Below are positions 27,183 to 36,413 of a stretch of 64,000 nt of DNA, in pieces. The notes beneath the pieces are model-generated. The model worked only from the letters and a program-made list of their open reading frames with translations. It was not told the origin of the DNA and made no database searches. The DNA lies in contig JAAWUC010000001.1 of assembly GCA_022804995.1 (NCBI GenBank), positions 1 to 64,000 of the forward strand, read 5' to 3'. Source of the DNA: Oscillospiraceae bacterium (GTDB taxonomy: Bacteria > Bacillota > Clostridia > Oscillospirales > Oscillospiraceae). Position numbers and translations under genes: made by a program. Every line of letters starts with the position of its first letter. The first letter of the stretch is position 1.

Positions 27183-27968
27183 TCACGATACGCCGGGTTG
27201 GGTCTGGTCGGTGCTGGTATAGTACTGGGTGATACTGTCGCCCATCTTGTCCTCGATATCCTTGCCCGTGATCATCATCTCCACACGGCGGTTTTTGCTC
27301 CGGTCGCTCTCCGCCTCGTTGCCGGCCACCGGCCTCCACTGGCCGTAGCCCATGGGCTGAATCCGGGCGGGGTCCAGCTCGTTGCTGTTCCCCAGCAGGT
27401 AGGACACCACCTCCACCGCCCGCATGGAGGAGAGACGGAAGTCCCACTCCACGTTATAGGTTCCCTGGGCCCGGGCCGTGTGCCCGGAGACCCGTATCTC
27501 GTCCACGAAGGGGGCGGCGGCGTCCAGGGCCGGCAGGATCTCGTCGAGAATCGCCTTCCCCTCGGGCCGCAGTTCCCACTTGTCCCCGTCGAAGAATACG
27601 GAGCTGTTGAAGGCCACGTAAACATAGCCGTCCCCCTGGCTGACGCTGATGGCGTCGCTGGCCTGGCCGGCGGCGGTCATCTCCAGGAACTCCAGAAGCT
27701 CCTCCATGGCCGAATCCACATCCGTAGTGCTCGGCATACCGCCGCCGCCGTCGTTCGTGCCCTCGCCGTCGGGGCCTGTGGGCCTATCGTCAACGCTGAC
27801 CTCGGCGGTCTTGTTGAAGCTCTGGACGATCATCATCCATTTCTCTTGGTCGATGGTGGACATGGAGTAGAGCAGGACGAAGAAGCACAGCAGCAGCGTC
27901 ACCATGTCGCCGTAGGTGTCCATCCAGTTGGCGCCGCCCTCGCCGCCAGATTTTTTTTTAAGCGCCAT
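27183..27968 (-). CDS. motB: Flagellar motor stator protein MotB
   Basis: WMDTYGDMVTLLLCFFVLLYSMS TM helix with conserved Asp, OmpA-like C-terminus; AAAGGAGG RBS before ATG 27968. Confidence 0.96.
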   Translation of the reverse strand: MALKKKSGGEGGANWMDTYGDMVTLLLCFFVLLYSMSTIDQEKWMMIVQSFNKTAEVSVDDRPTGPDGEGTNDGGGGMPSTTDVDSAMEELLEFLEMTAAGQASDAISVSQGDGYVYVAFNSSVFFDGDKWELRPEGKAILDEILPALDAAAPFVDEIRVSGHTARAQGTYNVEWDFRLSSMRAVEVVSYLLGNSNELDPARIQPMGYGQWRPVAGNEAESDRSKNRRVEMMITGKDIEDKMGDSITQYYTSTDQTQPGVS

Positions 27969-28013
27969 GGCGCGCCTCCTTTCCAACACTCAGAAAGCTC
28001 ATGCCTCCGCTCC

Positions 28014-28835
28014 TTACTCGGCGGCCTTGCCGCCGCTGTCGGTGCGCTGGCGCTGGGCCACGAAGGTGAGCAGCTTCTCCCGCAGGAACTTGGGGTTCGC
28101 GCCGGCCTGGATGGACATGATGCCCTCAACGATGATGAGCTTGCACAAAACCTCCTCCGCGTCCCGCTGGCGCAGCTGAGTGGCGATGGGCCCGAAGAGC
28201 ATATGGGCCAGCACGCACCCATACAGGGTGGTCACCAGGGCCGTGGCCATTGCGGGGCCCAGGTTGCCGCCGCCGCTCTCCACGTCCATGGCCTTCAGCA
28301 TATTGATAAGGCCCACCAGGGTACCGACCATGCCGAAGGCGGGGGCCACGGAGCCGGCCTTGTCATACATTCCCGCGCCGGCGTCGTGGCGGTCGGAGGC
28401 CTGCTCGATGTCGTTCATCATGATCTCCTTGACCTGGTCGGCGTCGTTGTTGTCCACGATAAGCATGATGCACTGCTTGAAAAAGGGGTCCTCCTGCTGG
28501 TTGCCCTTTTCCTCCAGGGCCAGCAGGCCGTTCTTACGGGCCACCTGGGCCAGCTCCACCAGCTCGTCGATAATTGCCAGCGGGTCATTGCCCTTGTTGT
28601 TGAGAACGACCTTGAGATGCTTGGGGATATCCTTCAGGGCGCTGACCGGGAAGGAGGCGATGACGATCATAAAGGTACAGCCGATAACAATGAAAACACT
28701 GGCCGGGTCAAAGAAGTTGCCCACCTGGGTAACCGTCAGCAGTCCGCCCTCACCGCCGAACATCATACCGATGATCATAACCGTGATTGCGCCGACGACG
28801 CCAATAATATATGTAATATTCATAGCTTCACTCAC
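28014..28835 (-). CDS. motA: Flagellar motor stator protein MotA
   Basis: MNITYIIGVVGAITVMIIGMM..., APAFGMVGTLVGLINMLKAM, GPAMATALVTTLYGCVLAHMLFGPIA. Probable GTG start with GGAGG upstream. Confidence 0.95.
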   Translation of the reverse strand: MSEAMNITYIIGVVGAITVMIIGMMFGGEGGLLTVTQVGNFFDPASVFIVIGCTFMIVIASFPVSALKDIPKHLKVVLNNKGNDPLAIIDELVELAQVARKNGLLALEEKGNQQEDPFFKQCIMLIVDNNDADQVKEIMMNDIEQASDRHDAGAGMYDKAGSVAPAFGMVGTLVGLINMLKAMDVESGGGNLGPAMATALVTTLYGCVLAHMLFGPIATQLRQRDAEEVLCKLIIVEGIMSIQAGANPKFLREKLLTFVAQRQRTDSGGKAAE

Positions 28836-28952
28836 ATCCGTTTCCTCCCGCAGGGGGAGGTCATTCTCAATTTCCCGCTTGGGGCGCATATGACCGACGC
28901 TGGGGCGGGGCTTATTGGACCCCAGCGCCCCTCAGACGCGCCCCTCTCGCCC

Positions 28953-29168
28953 TCAGCGCTTGTCCCGGATGGTAATCTCCCGGTGGACGTCCTGCACCTT
29001 GGCGTTGTACTCCTGGATTTTCTTGATGATAATCTCGGGCTCTTCCTTGACGATGAAGTAGTCCCGGTTCATCATGACGATCTTGGACTCCGGAATCATT
29101 TCGATGGACTCGATCTGATTGTGGTTGAGCAGAAACCGCTCGTTGTTGCGCTTTGTCAGGACGATCAT
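28953..29168 (-). CDS. flbD: FlbD family flagellar protein
   Basis: MIVLTKRNNERFLLNHNQIESIEMIPESKIVMMNRDYFIVKE. Confidence 0.95.
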   Translation of the reverse strand: MIVLTKRNNERFLLNHNQIESIEMIPESKIVMMNRDYFIVKEEPEIIIKKIQEYNAKVQDVHREITIRDKR

Positions 29169-29188
29169 GGTGATTCTCCTTTCATTGT

Positions 29189-29214
29189 CCCCGGCCGCCG
29201 CTAAGCGGCCGGGG
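29189..29214. other. Intercistronic GC hairpin between flbD and flgE
   Basis: CCCCGGCCGC-cgctaa-GCGGCCGGGG, 10-bp perfect stem; no clear U tract. Confidence 0.7.
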
Positions 29215-29257
29215 GCTCGTTAGGGACTGCGCCGCTGGGGTTGGAAAGGGGTTTCCC

Positions 29258-30541
29258 TTACCGCTTCATGTTCACCAGCTCCTCCAGCATGGAGTCGGTG
29301 ACGGTGATAATACGGGTGTTGGCCTGATAGCCGCGCTGGGTGACGATCATGTTGGCAAACTCCGTGGCGACATCGGTGGAGGACGCCTCCAGTCCGCCGT
29401 TGCGAATGCTGGTGCCCTTGCCGTTGCCCAGAGCGTCATCCATGGGAGGCACCTTGTCATCTTTGGGCACCTGGTTGTTCAGGTACCGGCCGCTCATGAT
29501 GCCGCCCACGGCGGACACGGTGATATCGCCCGCGCCCTCCAGGGCCTGGTAGTAGGGACCGCCCATGTGGGTCACGCCGCTGGGGGAGTCCACGTTGGCA
29601 ATCGCCACATAGCCCAGAACTACCGTGCCGCTGTCGCTGGTGCCGACAATCGCGCCGTTCTCGTTGATGGACATACTCCTGAGGTTCACATACTTGCCCT
29701 CCAGGTTGGGGACAGGACCGGCATAGGTTTTATCACCAGTACCATCCTTGGAACCTGCACCATCCGGCAACTTATCCACGTCAATTCCACCATCGTCATT
29801 AAAGTATTTGCCGTCAGCAAGGTTGATATTGGTTCTGGAGGTGTCGTCGCCGGTTACTCCGCCCAAGATGTCATAGACGGGATCGCCTCTCTCCCACTGG
29901 TTCTTACCATCTATAATGCCGCCATTCTTCTCTGTCGGCTCCGCCGCTGCCGTGGGCACCCGCAGGGGCACCAACTGGGAACTGACAGCGTACTTATCCT
30001 TGATGGTAAATCCAGCCGCGTTCGCTTCCGCTTCTGCCTTTATATAGTCCGGGGTCCCTTCCTTGAGGTCCGATCGATAGTAAGGGTTGACAACGGTGGC
30101 AAAACCGTAGACGACATTGCCTTTGCTGTCACAGATATAGCCGTTAGGGTCCTGGCAGAGGTCGCCCACCCGGGTGAGCATCAGCTTGCCGTAGTCCTCC
30201 GCGCCGTTGATAACGGCGTCCTTGTCGCCCACCATGAGGAAGCCGTCGCCCTCGATCATGCAGTCCAGATCCGCGCCGGTGGGGTTGAAGGTGCTGGGGC
30301 TCATAATCAGATCAATAGCCCCCACCTGAGCGCCGAAGCCGATCTGAGAGGGGGTCACGCCGCCCCGGCTGGCCGTGCCGTTGCTGCCGGAGCGGTAGGT
30401 GGTATAGATAGTCTCCTGGAAGATCTGCCGCTGGGTCTTATAGCCGGCGGTATTGACGTTAGCCACGTTGTTGCCGATAACGTTGAGGTTGTTCATGTGG
30501 GTCTTCAGGCCGCCGATGGCGGCATACATAGCTCCAGTCAT
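29258..30541 (-). CDS. flgE: Flagellar hook protein FlgE
   Basis: MTGAMYAAIGGLKTHMNNLNVIGNNVANVNTAGYKTQR...; C-terminal TDVATEFANMIVTQRGYQANTRIITVTDSMLEELVNMKR. Confidence 0.96.
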   Translation of the reverse strand: MTGAMYAAIGGLKTHMNNLNVIGNNVANVNTAGYKTQRQIFQETIYTTYRSGSNGTASRGGVTPSQIGFGAQVGAIDLIMSPSTFNPTGADLDCMIEGDGFLMVGDKDAVINGAEDYGKLMLTRVGDLCQDPNGYICDSKGNVVYGFATVVNPYYRSDLKEGTPDYIKAEAEANAAGFTIKDKYAVSSQLVPLRVPTAAAEPTEKNGGIIDGKNQWERGDPVYDILGGVTGDDTSRTNINLADGKYFNDDGGIDVDKLPDGAGSKDGTGDKTYAGPVPNLEGKYVNLRSMSINENGAIVGTSDSGTVVLGYVAIANVDSPSGVTHMGGPYYQALEGAGDITVSAVGGIMSGRYLNNQVPKDDKVPPMDDALGNGKGTSIRNGGLEASSTDVATEFANMIVTQRGYQANTRIITVTDSMLEELVNMKR

Positions 30542-30632
30542 ACGCGAAAATACATCCTTTCTCTGTTGGCGCCGCCGGCCCCCCGCCAGTCGGGCGGGGA
30601 GCCAAAGCATCCCAAAAGGGTCCTGCTTTTTC

Positions 30633-31028
30633 CTATTTCAGAAGCACGGCACCGTCAATATTGGTGAAAATATTCTCCTGCATCTCCTCCTGGGACATGG
30701 TGGTGATCACCCGCCCGTGGGGGACGTTGATGATAAAGGCTCTGGTGGCGTCAAAGGCCAAAATATTGGTGGCCCCCTTGGCGCTGGCCCGCTCCACGCT
30801 GTCCGCCAGCTGTCCCATGAGCGCCGGTGTAACCTCGATGCCCCGCTGCTGCGCCCTTGTTCGGGCGTGCTTGGTAAAGGCAATGGCAAAGGACTCCTCC
30901 GCCGGCGCTGCCGCCTGGGTCAGCTCCCGCCGGAGCAGCGCGCCAAACCCGCCCGCCGCGTCCCTGCGGCGAACCTGCTGGACCTGCTCCACCTGGCCGA
31001 GTCCCTCTATGGGAGTGATTCGTTCCAT
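30633..31028 (-). CDS. TIGR02530-type flagellar operon protein
   Basis: FTKHARTRAQQRGIEVTP...RAFIINVPHGRVITTMSQEEMQENIFTNIDGAVLL, between flgD and flgE. Confidence 0.9.
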   Translation of the reverse strand: MERITPIEGLGQVEQVQQVRRRDAAGGFGALLRRELTQAAAPAEESFAIAFTKHARTRAQQRGIEVTPALMGQLADSVERASAKGATNILAFDATRAFIINVPHGRVITTMSQEEMQENIFTNIDGAVLLK

Positions 31029-31067
31029 ATCTTCGTCCCTCTTTCCGGCACGATGCAGGATGTGGAT

Positions 31068-31817
31068 TTAGATCCTCCTCGTACCGCTCTCGTCTCCGGC
31101 AGCGTCCGTTCCGCCGTTCCCGCTGGCATCGCCGCTGTTCTCCTGGTTTCCGCCGCTTCCCTCCACCTGATTGTCGGGGTCCGTCCCGTCGGGCTTCACA
31201 TCATCCGGCTCTTTGTCCGGATCCACCTCGCCCGGCTCCTTATCCGGATCCGTCTCATCGGGCTTCTTGTCCGGATCCACCGGGTCGGGCTTCTGCTCCG
31301 GCAGCTTGCCCACCGCCATAATGCTGTTGAGGGTATAGCAGTCGTCGCCGATGAAGATGACCTGCTGTCCGTTGTATGTACCGCTGGCGGTAACAATACC
31401 ATAGACCTCGTCATACTTCTTTGTTTCCTCGTTGTACACGCCCACCGTGACGCCCTTGCCCACCAGGGAGGCGGAATAGTTGAGGATATTGGCCTCCGTC
31501 AGCTGGTCCACCTGGGTGGAGACCTCCGTCAAAGCCTGCATGACCGTCATCTGAATGAGCTGGTTCATCATGTCGTTGGGGTCGGCCTGGTTGTCGATGG
31601 TCTGGTTCTGGAGCTGGGTCACCATCAGCAGCAGCATATCCTCAAAGCTGAGGGTGGAATTGCTGCTTCCATCCTTCTTTGCCTTCTGCGCCGCCTGCAT
31701 CTCCTCCAGCGTCCGTACCGAACTGGAACTGGAGGTCTCGCTGTTGTTCTCCGCCGCTCTGGACATATTAGCATAGCGGCTGGTAATGTCCATCATGCCG
31801 TCGAGCATACTACTCAT
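31068..31817 (-). CDS. flgD: FlgD-like hook capping protein with Asp/Pro-rich repeat tail
   Basis: FEDMLLLMVTQLQNQTIDNQADPNDMMNQLIQMTVMQALTEVS; tail of DPDKKPDETDPDKEPGEVDPDKEPD. Confidence 0.88.
   Translation of the reverse strand: MSSMLDGMMDITSRYANMSRAAENNSETSSSSSVRTLEEMQAAQKAKKDGSSNSTLSFEDMLLLMVTQLQNQTIDNQADPNDMMNQLIQMTVMQALTEVSTQVDQLTEANILNYSASLVGKGVTVGVYNEETKKYDEVYGIVTASGTYNGQQVIFIGDDCYTLNSIMAVGKLPEQKPDPVDPDKKPDETDPDKEPGEVDPDKEPDDVKPDGTDPDNQVEGSGGNQENSGDASGNGGTDAAGDESGTRRI
31205..31300 (-). repeat. 27-nt tandem repeat in the flgD tail
   Basis: TCCGGATCC units at 31216-31224, 31243-31251 and 31270-31278, exactly 27 nt apart. Confidence 0.85.
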
Positions 31818-31837
31818 TGCATCGCTCCTCTCTCTCT

Positions 31838-32971
31838 TTAGAGATTCTCACTGGCGCCGACCAGCCCCAGGCGCAGCTTCTGGAGGAAATCACCGCTGTC
31901 GTGCTCCTCCCGCTCCTGCTGCTGGTTCTGCTGCTGCCGGCCCCGTCCGTCGGGATCGGCCTGCTGGTGGAGATTCTGCTGCTGGCTCTCCTCCCCGCGG
32001 TGGACCTCGATCTGCACCGGCTCCTGGCTGTAGCTCTGGAGCGCCGCGTGGAGTCCGTCCAAATGCTGATGAAGCAGGCCCGCCGCCTTGCTGCTGGAGG
32101 CGTGGATTACCACCTGGAGCGCGCCGCTGGCGTCCTTGGCCATCTCGATGGTCAGAGCGCCCAGATTCTGGGGCGTAAGCCGGATTTCCACCCGCTCACT
32201 GCCGTTCTGCGCCGCCTGCCGGATAGCGTCCGCCAGCTTCTCGTCCATATCGGGCTCCTGGGTGTCCACCGTCTCATAGCTTTCGCCCACCTTCACAGGC
32301 GCGGCCTTTACATCGTGGAACAGGGGCTCCTCCACCTCGGCGGCCTCCGCCTTGGGTTCGTCCCCGTCCTCCTGGACCCGGACCTCCGTTTTGACCTCGG
32401 GCAGCTCCTCACGGACCTCCTCTGTCTCCACGGTCTGCTTCGTCTCCACCTCGGCCTTCTGCTCCACAGGCGCCTCCGCCTGCTGCTGAGGGGCCTTCTC
32501 CAGCGTCTCCTGGAAGCCGGCCTGGGGCTCCTCCGGCAGCTCCACCGTCTCAGCCGTCTCCGCGCCGGCGTCCATCACCGGCAGCTCCACAGCCGCCTCC
32601 GGCTCCTCCGCTGTCTCCACGACCGCCTCCACCAGAACAGGCGCGGCGGCCGTCTCCTCCGCCACAGGGGTAATCTCCGGCCGGAACAGGTCTACAAGCC
32701 CCGCCGCATTGGGATTGACCGTCAGGTTCTCCGCCTTCAGCTCCTCCTCTTCTTTAGGGGAAGCCGGGGCTTTCTCCTGCTCCGCCGTCTCCTGCTTCTC
32801 CACCGGCTTCTCGGGGGTCTCCTTTCCGGATTCCACCTTTTCATTGACCTTCTCGATCATGTCCTGGAAGCTGGCTTCGCCGCCGTCCTTGCCTTCACCG
32901 GTGGGCGGCAGTCCCATGCCGGACGCCAGCAGCGTCATCTGCTGGCACATAAATTTCTCGGTTACATTCAA
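31838..32971 (-). CDS. fliK: Flagellar hook-length control protein FliK
   Basis: Acidic low-complexity N-terminal half and C-terminal VEIRLTPQNLGALTIEMAKDASGALQVVIHASSSKAAGLLHQHLDGLHAAL. Confidence 0.93.
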   Translation of the reverse strand: MNVTEKFMCQQMTLLASGMGLPPTGEGKDGGEASFQDMIEKVNEKVESGKETPEKPVEKQETAEQEKAPASPKEEEELKAENLTVNPNAAGLVDLFRPEITPVAEETAAAPVLVEAVVETAEEPEAAVELPVMDAGAETAETVELPEEPQAGFQETLEKAPQQQAEAPVEQKAEVETKQTVETEEVREELPEVKTEVRVQEDGDEPKAEAAEVEEPLFHDVKAAPVKVGESYETVDTQEPDMDEKLADAIRQAAQNGSERVEIRLTPQNLGALTIEMAKDASGALQVVIHASSSKAAGLLHQHLDGLHAALQSYSQEPVQIEVHRGEESQQQNLHQQADPDGRGRQQQNQQQEREEHDSGDFLQKLRLGLVGASENL

Positions 32972-32995
32972 AGCTCTCGCTCACCTCTTTCCGTT

Positions 32996-33448
32996 TCAAA
33001 TCTCCGCCTGGAAGTCCTTCACCCGCATCTCGGTCAACAGCTGGGTCAAGGTCTCCTCCTCGCCGTCCTCCTGATCCAGGCCGGGCAGATCAAACCAGAT
33101 GCCCAGCTCCTGAAGACGCTTCACCATCTGCTCCAGCCGGATCCGCTCCGGGTCGTCCGGGTCCAGCTCGCCGATGCTGCGGAGAAGATCTGTAAAGGAT
33201 TTCCCCATTCCAGGGCGCTTTGGGCCGTCATCCTTGCTGTTCATCGCGTCGATCACCCGCCCAAACGCCTCCACAATGGCGTCCTCCCGCTTCTGCTCCT
33301 CCTGCTCCTCGGCCCGCTGCCGGATGCGCGAGAGCATATCCTGGTAAAATACGCTGTCCGGATCGGCCAGCTGCCGGATCAGGTCCTGACGGCCGGCTCC
33401 CGCCGCTGCGGCGGATGGGGTTGTCATACTGCTTTTGGCAATGTCCAT
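32996..33448 (-). CDS. Uncharacterised flagellar-operon protein between fliJ and fliK
   Basis: MDIAKSSMTTPSAAAAGAGRQDLIRQLADPDSVFYQDML... about 150 aa, no TM; GGGAG RBS before ATG 33448. Confidence 0.7.
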   Translation of the reverse strand: MDIAKSSMTTPSAAAAGAGRQDLIRQLADPDSVFYQDMLSRIRQRAEEQEEQKREDAIVEAFGRVIDAMNSKDDGPKRPGMGKSFTDLLRSIGELDPDDPERIRLEQMVKRLQELGIWFDLPGLDQEDGEEETLTQLLTEMRVKDFQAEI

Positions 33449-33533
33449 GCTTCTTCTCCCGTCATTTGTTCTCCGCGCGGTTTCGCGAAATTCTGACAGC
33501 GGATCGCGGTCCGCCAAAAGCCCGGCGCTATGT

Positions 33534-33562
33534 GTTATAGCACAGTGAGCGCCTGTTTGCAA
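33534..33562 (-). promoter_or_regulatory. Internal sigma-A-type promoter in the fla/che operon
   Basis: Minus strand TTGCAA-N17-TATAAC in the fliJ/orf gap. Confidence 0.65.
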
Positions 33563-33713
33563 GTCCTTCGGCAGATATTTCCGTCCGCCGTCCCCGCCCC
33601 ACCCCCTTTCGCTCCGAAAATGGGCTGTGCGCTCGGGACCGGCCCCACCACCTTTCTATGAATCTGTCTTACAGGTTGTTACCCTATTTGAGAACGCCCG
33701 GTATGGGCGAAGC

Positions 33714-34166
33714 TCACGCAGTCTGGGCCTCCATGGCCCGTTTGGTGGAGACAAATTCGTCAATCATGGCCTCTTCGCTCTTTTGCAGGGCCTTGTTGTA
33801 GCCGCTCAATTTTTTCTCCCGCAGCTTCTCAATGGAGGCGGTCTCCTTCTTGGCCTCCACCACCTGGGCCCGCTTAGCCTCCTCCTGCCGCCGCAGGTCC
33901 TCCAGCACCGCCTCGGCCTCCTCGATGGCCCGCTCCGCGGCCCGCAGGTACTGCTCGTACTTCATGGCATCCAGAACTGTGATGCCCTCCAGCTTCCGCT
34001 GGGAAAACTCCGCGTCCAGCTCCTCATGCTGCCGCTCCAGGCTCCGCAGTCGCTCCTCCTGAGCCCGCGCCTTGGCCTGGGCGGCGGCGTGCTCAATCCG
34101 GAGGGCGTCCAGGACCTGCTGCTTGTAGTCCAAAACTGTCTCAAGGGAAAAACGGAACTTCTTCAT
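33714..34166 (-). CDS. fliJ: Flagellar export protein FliJ
   Basis: Coiled-coil MKKFRFSLETVLDYKQQVLDALRIEHAAAQ...; after fliI. Confidence 0.94.
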   Translation of the reverse strand: MKKFRFSLETVLDYKQQVLDALRIEHAAAQAKARAQEERLRSLERQHEELDAEFSQRKLEGITVLDAMKYEQYLRAAERAIEEAEAVLEDLRRQEEAKRAQVVEAKKETASIEKLREKKLSGYNKALQKSEEAMIDEFVSTKRAMEAQTA

Positions 34167-34198
34167 TCTGCCGTAAACTCCTCATGGTTGTCAGTCTC

Positions 34199-35500
34199 TC
34201 AGCTCACAATACGCCGCAGCTGGCTGAGGCTTTCCTCATAGCTAAAGGCCTCGTTGATGCCCTGGGTCAAAAATTGGTTGATGGCGTCCATCTTTTTCAG
34301 CGCATGGTCCAGCTTGGGGTTACTCCCAGGCTTGTAAGCGCCGATGGACACCAGATCCGCGTTTTTCTCATAGACGCTCATGATATCCCGCAGCTTTCCG
34401 GCCAAGTCCCTGTGCTCCGGCGAAACAATCTCCACCATCAGCCGGGAGATGCTGGCCCCCACGTCGATAGCGGGGAAGTGGTTGGCGTTGGCCAGCTGCC
34501 GGGAGAGAACGATGTGCCCGTCCAGAATGCCCCGGACCGTATCGGCGATGGGCTCGTTGGTGTCGTCGCCCTCCACCAGGACCGTGTAGACTCCGGTGAT
34601 GGAGCCCTTCTCAAAATTCCCGCTCCGCTCCAGAAGCTTGGGCATCTCGGCGTACATGGAGGGGGTATACCCTCTTGCCACCGGGGGCTCGCCGATCGCC
34701 AGACCGATCTCCCGCTGGGCCATGGCGAACCGGGTCAGGGAGTCCATCATCAGCAATACATCATAGCCCTGGTCCCGGAAGTACTCGGCAATGCTGGTAG
34801 CCACGCTGGGGCACTTCATGCGCAGCATGGCCGGCTGGTCGGAGGTGGCTACCACCAGAATGGAGCGGCGCATCCCTTCCTCCCCCAGGTCCTTCTGAAT
34901 GAACTCCAGAACCTCCCGTCCACGCTCGCCCACCAGGGCGATGACGTTGATGTCCGCCTTGACGTTCTTGGCGATCATGCCCAGCAGGGTGGACTTGCCC
35001 ACGCCGGAGCCGGCGAAGATACCGATACGCTGGCCCTTGCCAATGGTCAGCAGGCTGTCAATGGCTTTCACCCCGAACTCCATCCGCTCCCGGATGGGGG
35101 GCCGGGCCATGGGGTTTATGTAGCCGGAGTCGATAGAGAAGGAGTCCCCCCGGCCGAAATCCTCCTTCCCGTCGATGGGCTGTCCCAGGGCGTTGATAAC
35201 CCTGCCCCGCAGAAAGGACCCAACCGGCAGCGTCAGCCGCTTGCCGGTGTTTCGGACAAAATTGCCCGCAGAGATGCCGCTCATATTGGCATAGGGCATG
35301 AGCAGGATGTGGTCGTTCTTGAACCCTACCACCTCCGCCGGAACCTGACCGCCGGACTCGTTTGAGTAGATCCGGCAGATATCTCCGATAGCGGCCCTGC
35401 CGCCGGAGGCCTCAATGGACATGCCCACGATATTTTCAATCTTCCCGGTGCGGCTCATGGTTTCCGCCGACCGGATGGATGGGATCAGTTCCCGAAACAT
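34199..35500 (-). CDS. fliI: Flagellum-specific ATPase FliI
   Basis: GIFAGSGVGKSTLLGMIAKN Walker A; DVLLMMDSLTRFAMAQREIGLAIGEPPVARGYTPSMYAEMPKLLER. Confidence 0.98.
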   Translation of the reverse strand: MFRELIPSIRSAETMSRTGKIENIVGMSIEASGGRAAIGDICRIYSNESGGQVPAEVVGFKNDHILLMPYANMSGISAGNFVRNTGKRLTLPVGSFLRGRVINALGQPIDGKEDFGRGDSFSIDSGYINPMARPPIRERMEFGVKAIDSLLTIGKGQRIGIFAGSGVGKSTLLGMIAKNVKADINVIALVGERGREVLEFIQKDLGEEGMRRSILVVATSDQPAMLRMKCPSVATSIAEYFRDQGYDVLLMMDSLTRFAMAQREIGLAIGEPPVARGYTPSMYAEMPKLLERSGNFEKGSITGVYTVLVEGDDTNEPIADTVRGILDGHIVLSRQLANANHFPAIDVGASISRLMVEIVSPEHRDLAGKLRDIMSVYEKNADLVSIGAYKPGSNPKLDHALKKMDAINQFLTQGINEAFSYEESLSQLRRIVS

Positions 35501-35516
35501 GCGCTCTCCCTTCCCG

Positions 35517-36413
35517 TCAGAACCGCATCCCCATCTGGTCCCGCAACAAATCCCGGATGTTGGACATCTGGGTGGAGACGCTGGCGTCGATGATCTCCTC
35601 CGGCGTCTCGATGATGCAGGTGCCGTCCTCGCCGTCCCCCATGGGGATGAGCTTGATATGCTGGCTGAGGGCCCCCAGCGCTGTGGTCAGAGCCGGGGTG
35701 ATCTGCGCCGCCCCTCTGGCGTCACAGCCGGAGATGTAGATGTGGACCCACTCCTGACGCTTGAGCCGCTCGGTGGCGGTCTGAATCATCCGCACAATCA
35801 CCTCGCTGCTGCTGCGCAGGCTCACCCGCACCACCTTCTCCGCCACGGCGATGCACAGATCCAGCATCTCGTCCCGGGTCTGGAGGAGCATCTCCTCCTT
35901 GGCCAGTGTGGCCTTCTCCAGGAAGGCGCGGACCTCCTCCTCCAGGCGCTGTGCCACAGCCTCCCGATCCCGGATCGCGTCCTCCACGGCCCGTGCGGCG
36001 CCCTGGGCGTAGCCCTCCCGGTAGCCCTCGTCCCGCGCACCGGCCCGGATGTCCTCCAGCTCCTGCTGGGCGGTTTCCCGGGCCCTGGCGAGCACCGACT
36101 CCGCCTCCTCCCGGGCCTCCTTGAGAATCAGCTCGGCCTGGAGCTGGGCGTAGCGCACCGGCTCGCCGCTGTCCGGCGCCGGAGGAGGGGCGCTCACCGC
36201 CTCCTCCCCGGTCTCCGGCTCCTCCTCCCGGACGTCAAAGCCCTCCGAAGGAGGCGCGGCGGGAGCGGTCAACTCCTCCTGGAGCGCCCCGCCCGCAGCC
36301 TCCCCCTCCTCCTCGTCAAAGAGGGGGAGATCAGCCATCTCAATGCTCTTAGCCTCGGGGAAGACGTAGGGATCCGCCTTGGGGTTGAGGAATCCTTTGA
36401 ATATATTAGGCAA
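35517..36413 (-). CDS. fliH: Flagellar assembly protein FliH
   Basis: Long helical stalk (RDEGYREGYAQGAARAVEDAIRDREAV...) between fliG and fliI. Confidence 0.93.
   Translation of the reverse strand: MPNIFKGFLNPKADPYVFPEAKSIEMADLPLFDEEEGEAAGGALQEELTAPAAPPSEGFDVREEEPETGEEAVSAPPPAPDSGEPVRYAQLQAELILKEAREEAESVLARARETAQQELEDIRAGARDEGYREGYAQGAARAVEDAIRDREAVAQRLEEEVRAFLEKATLAKEEMLLQTRDEMLDLCIAVAEKVVRVSLRSSSEVIVRMIQTATERLKRQEWVHIYISGCDARGAAQITPALTTALGALSQHIKLIPMGDGEDGTCIIETPEEIIDASVSTQMSNIRDLLRDQMGMRF

Noticed and set aside
27951-27959. Run of nine T/A near the motB start as a possible frameshift or phase-variation tract
   Set aside because: The frame reads MALKKKSGG continuously and normal MotB follows; variation cannot be judged from one sequence.
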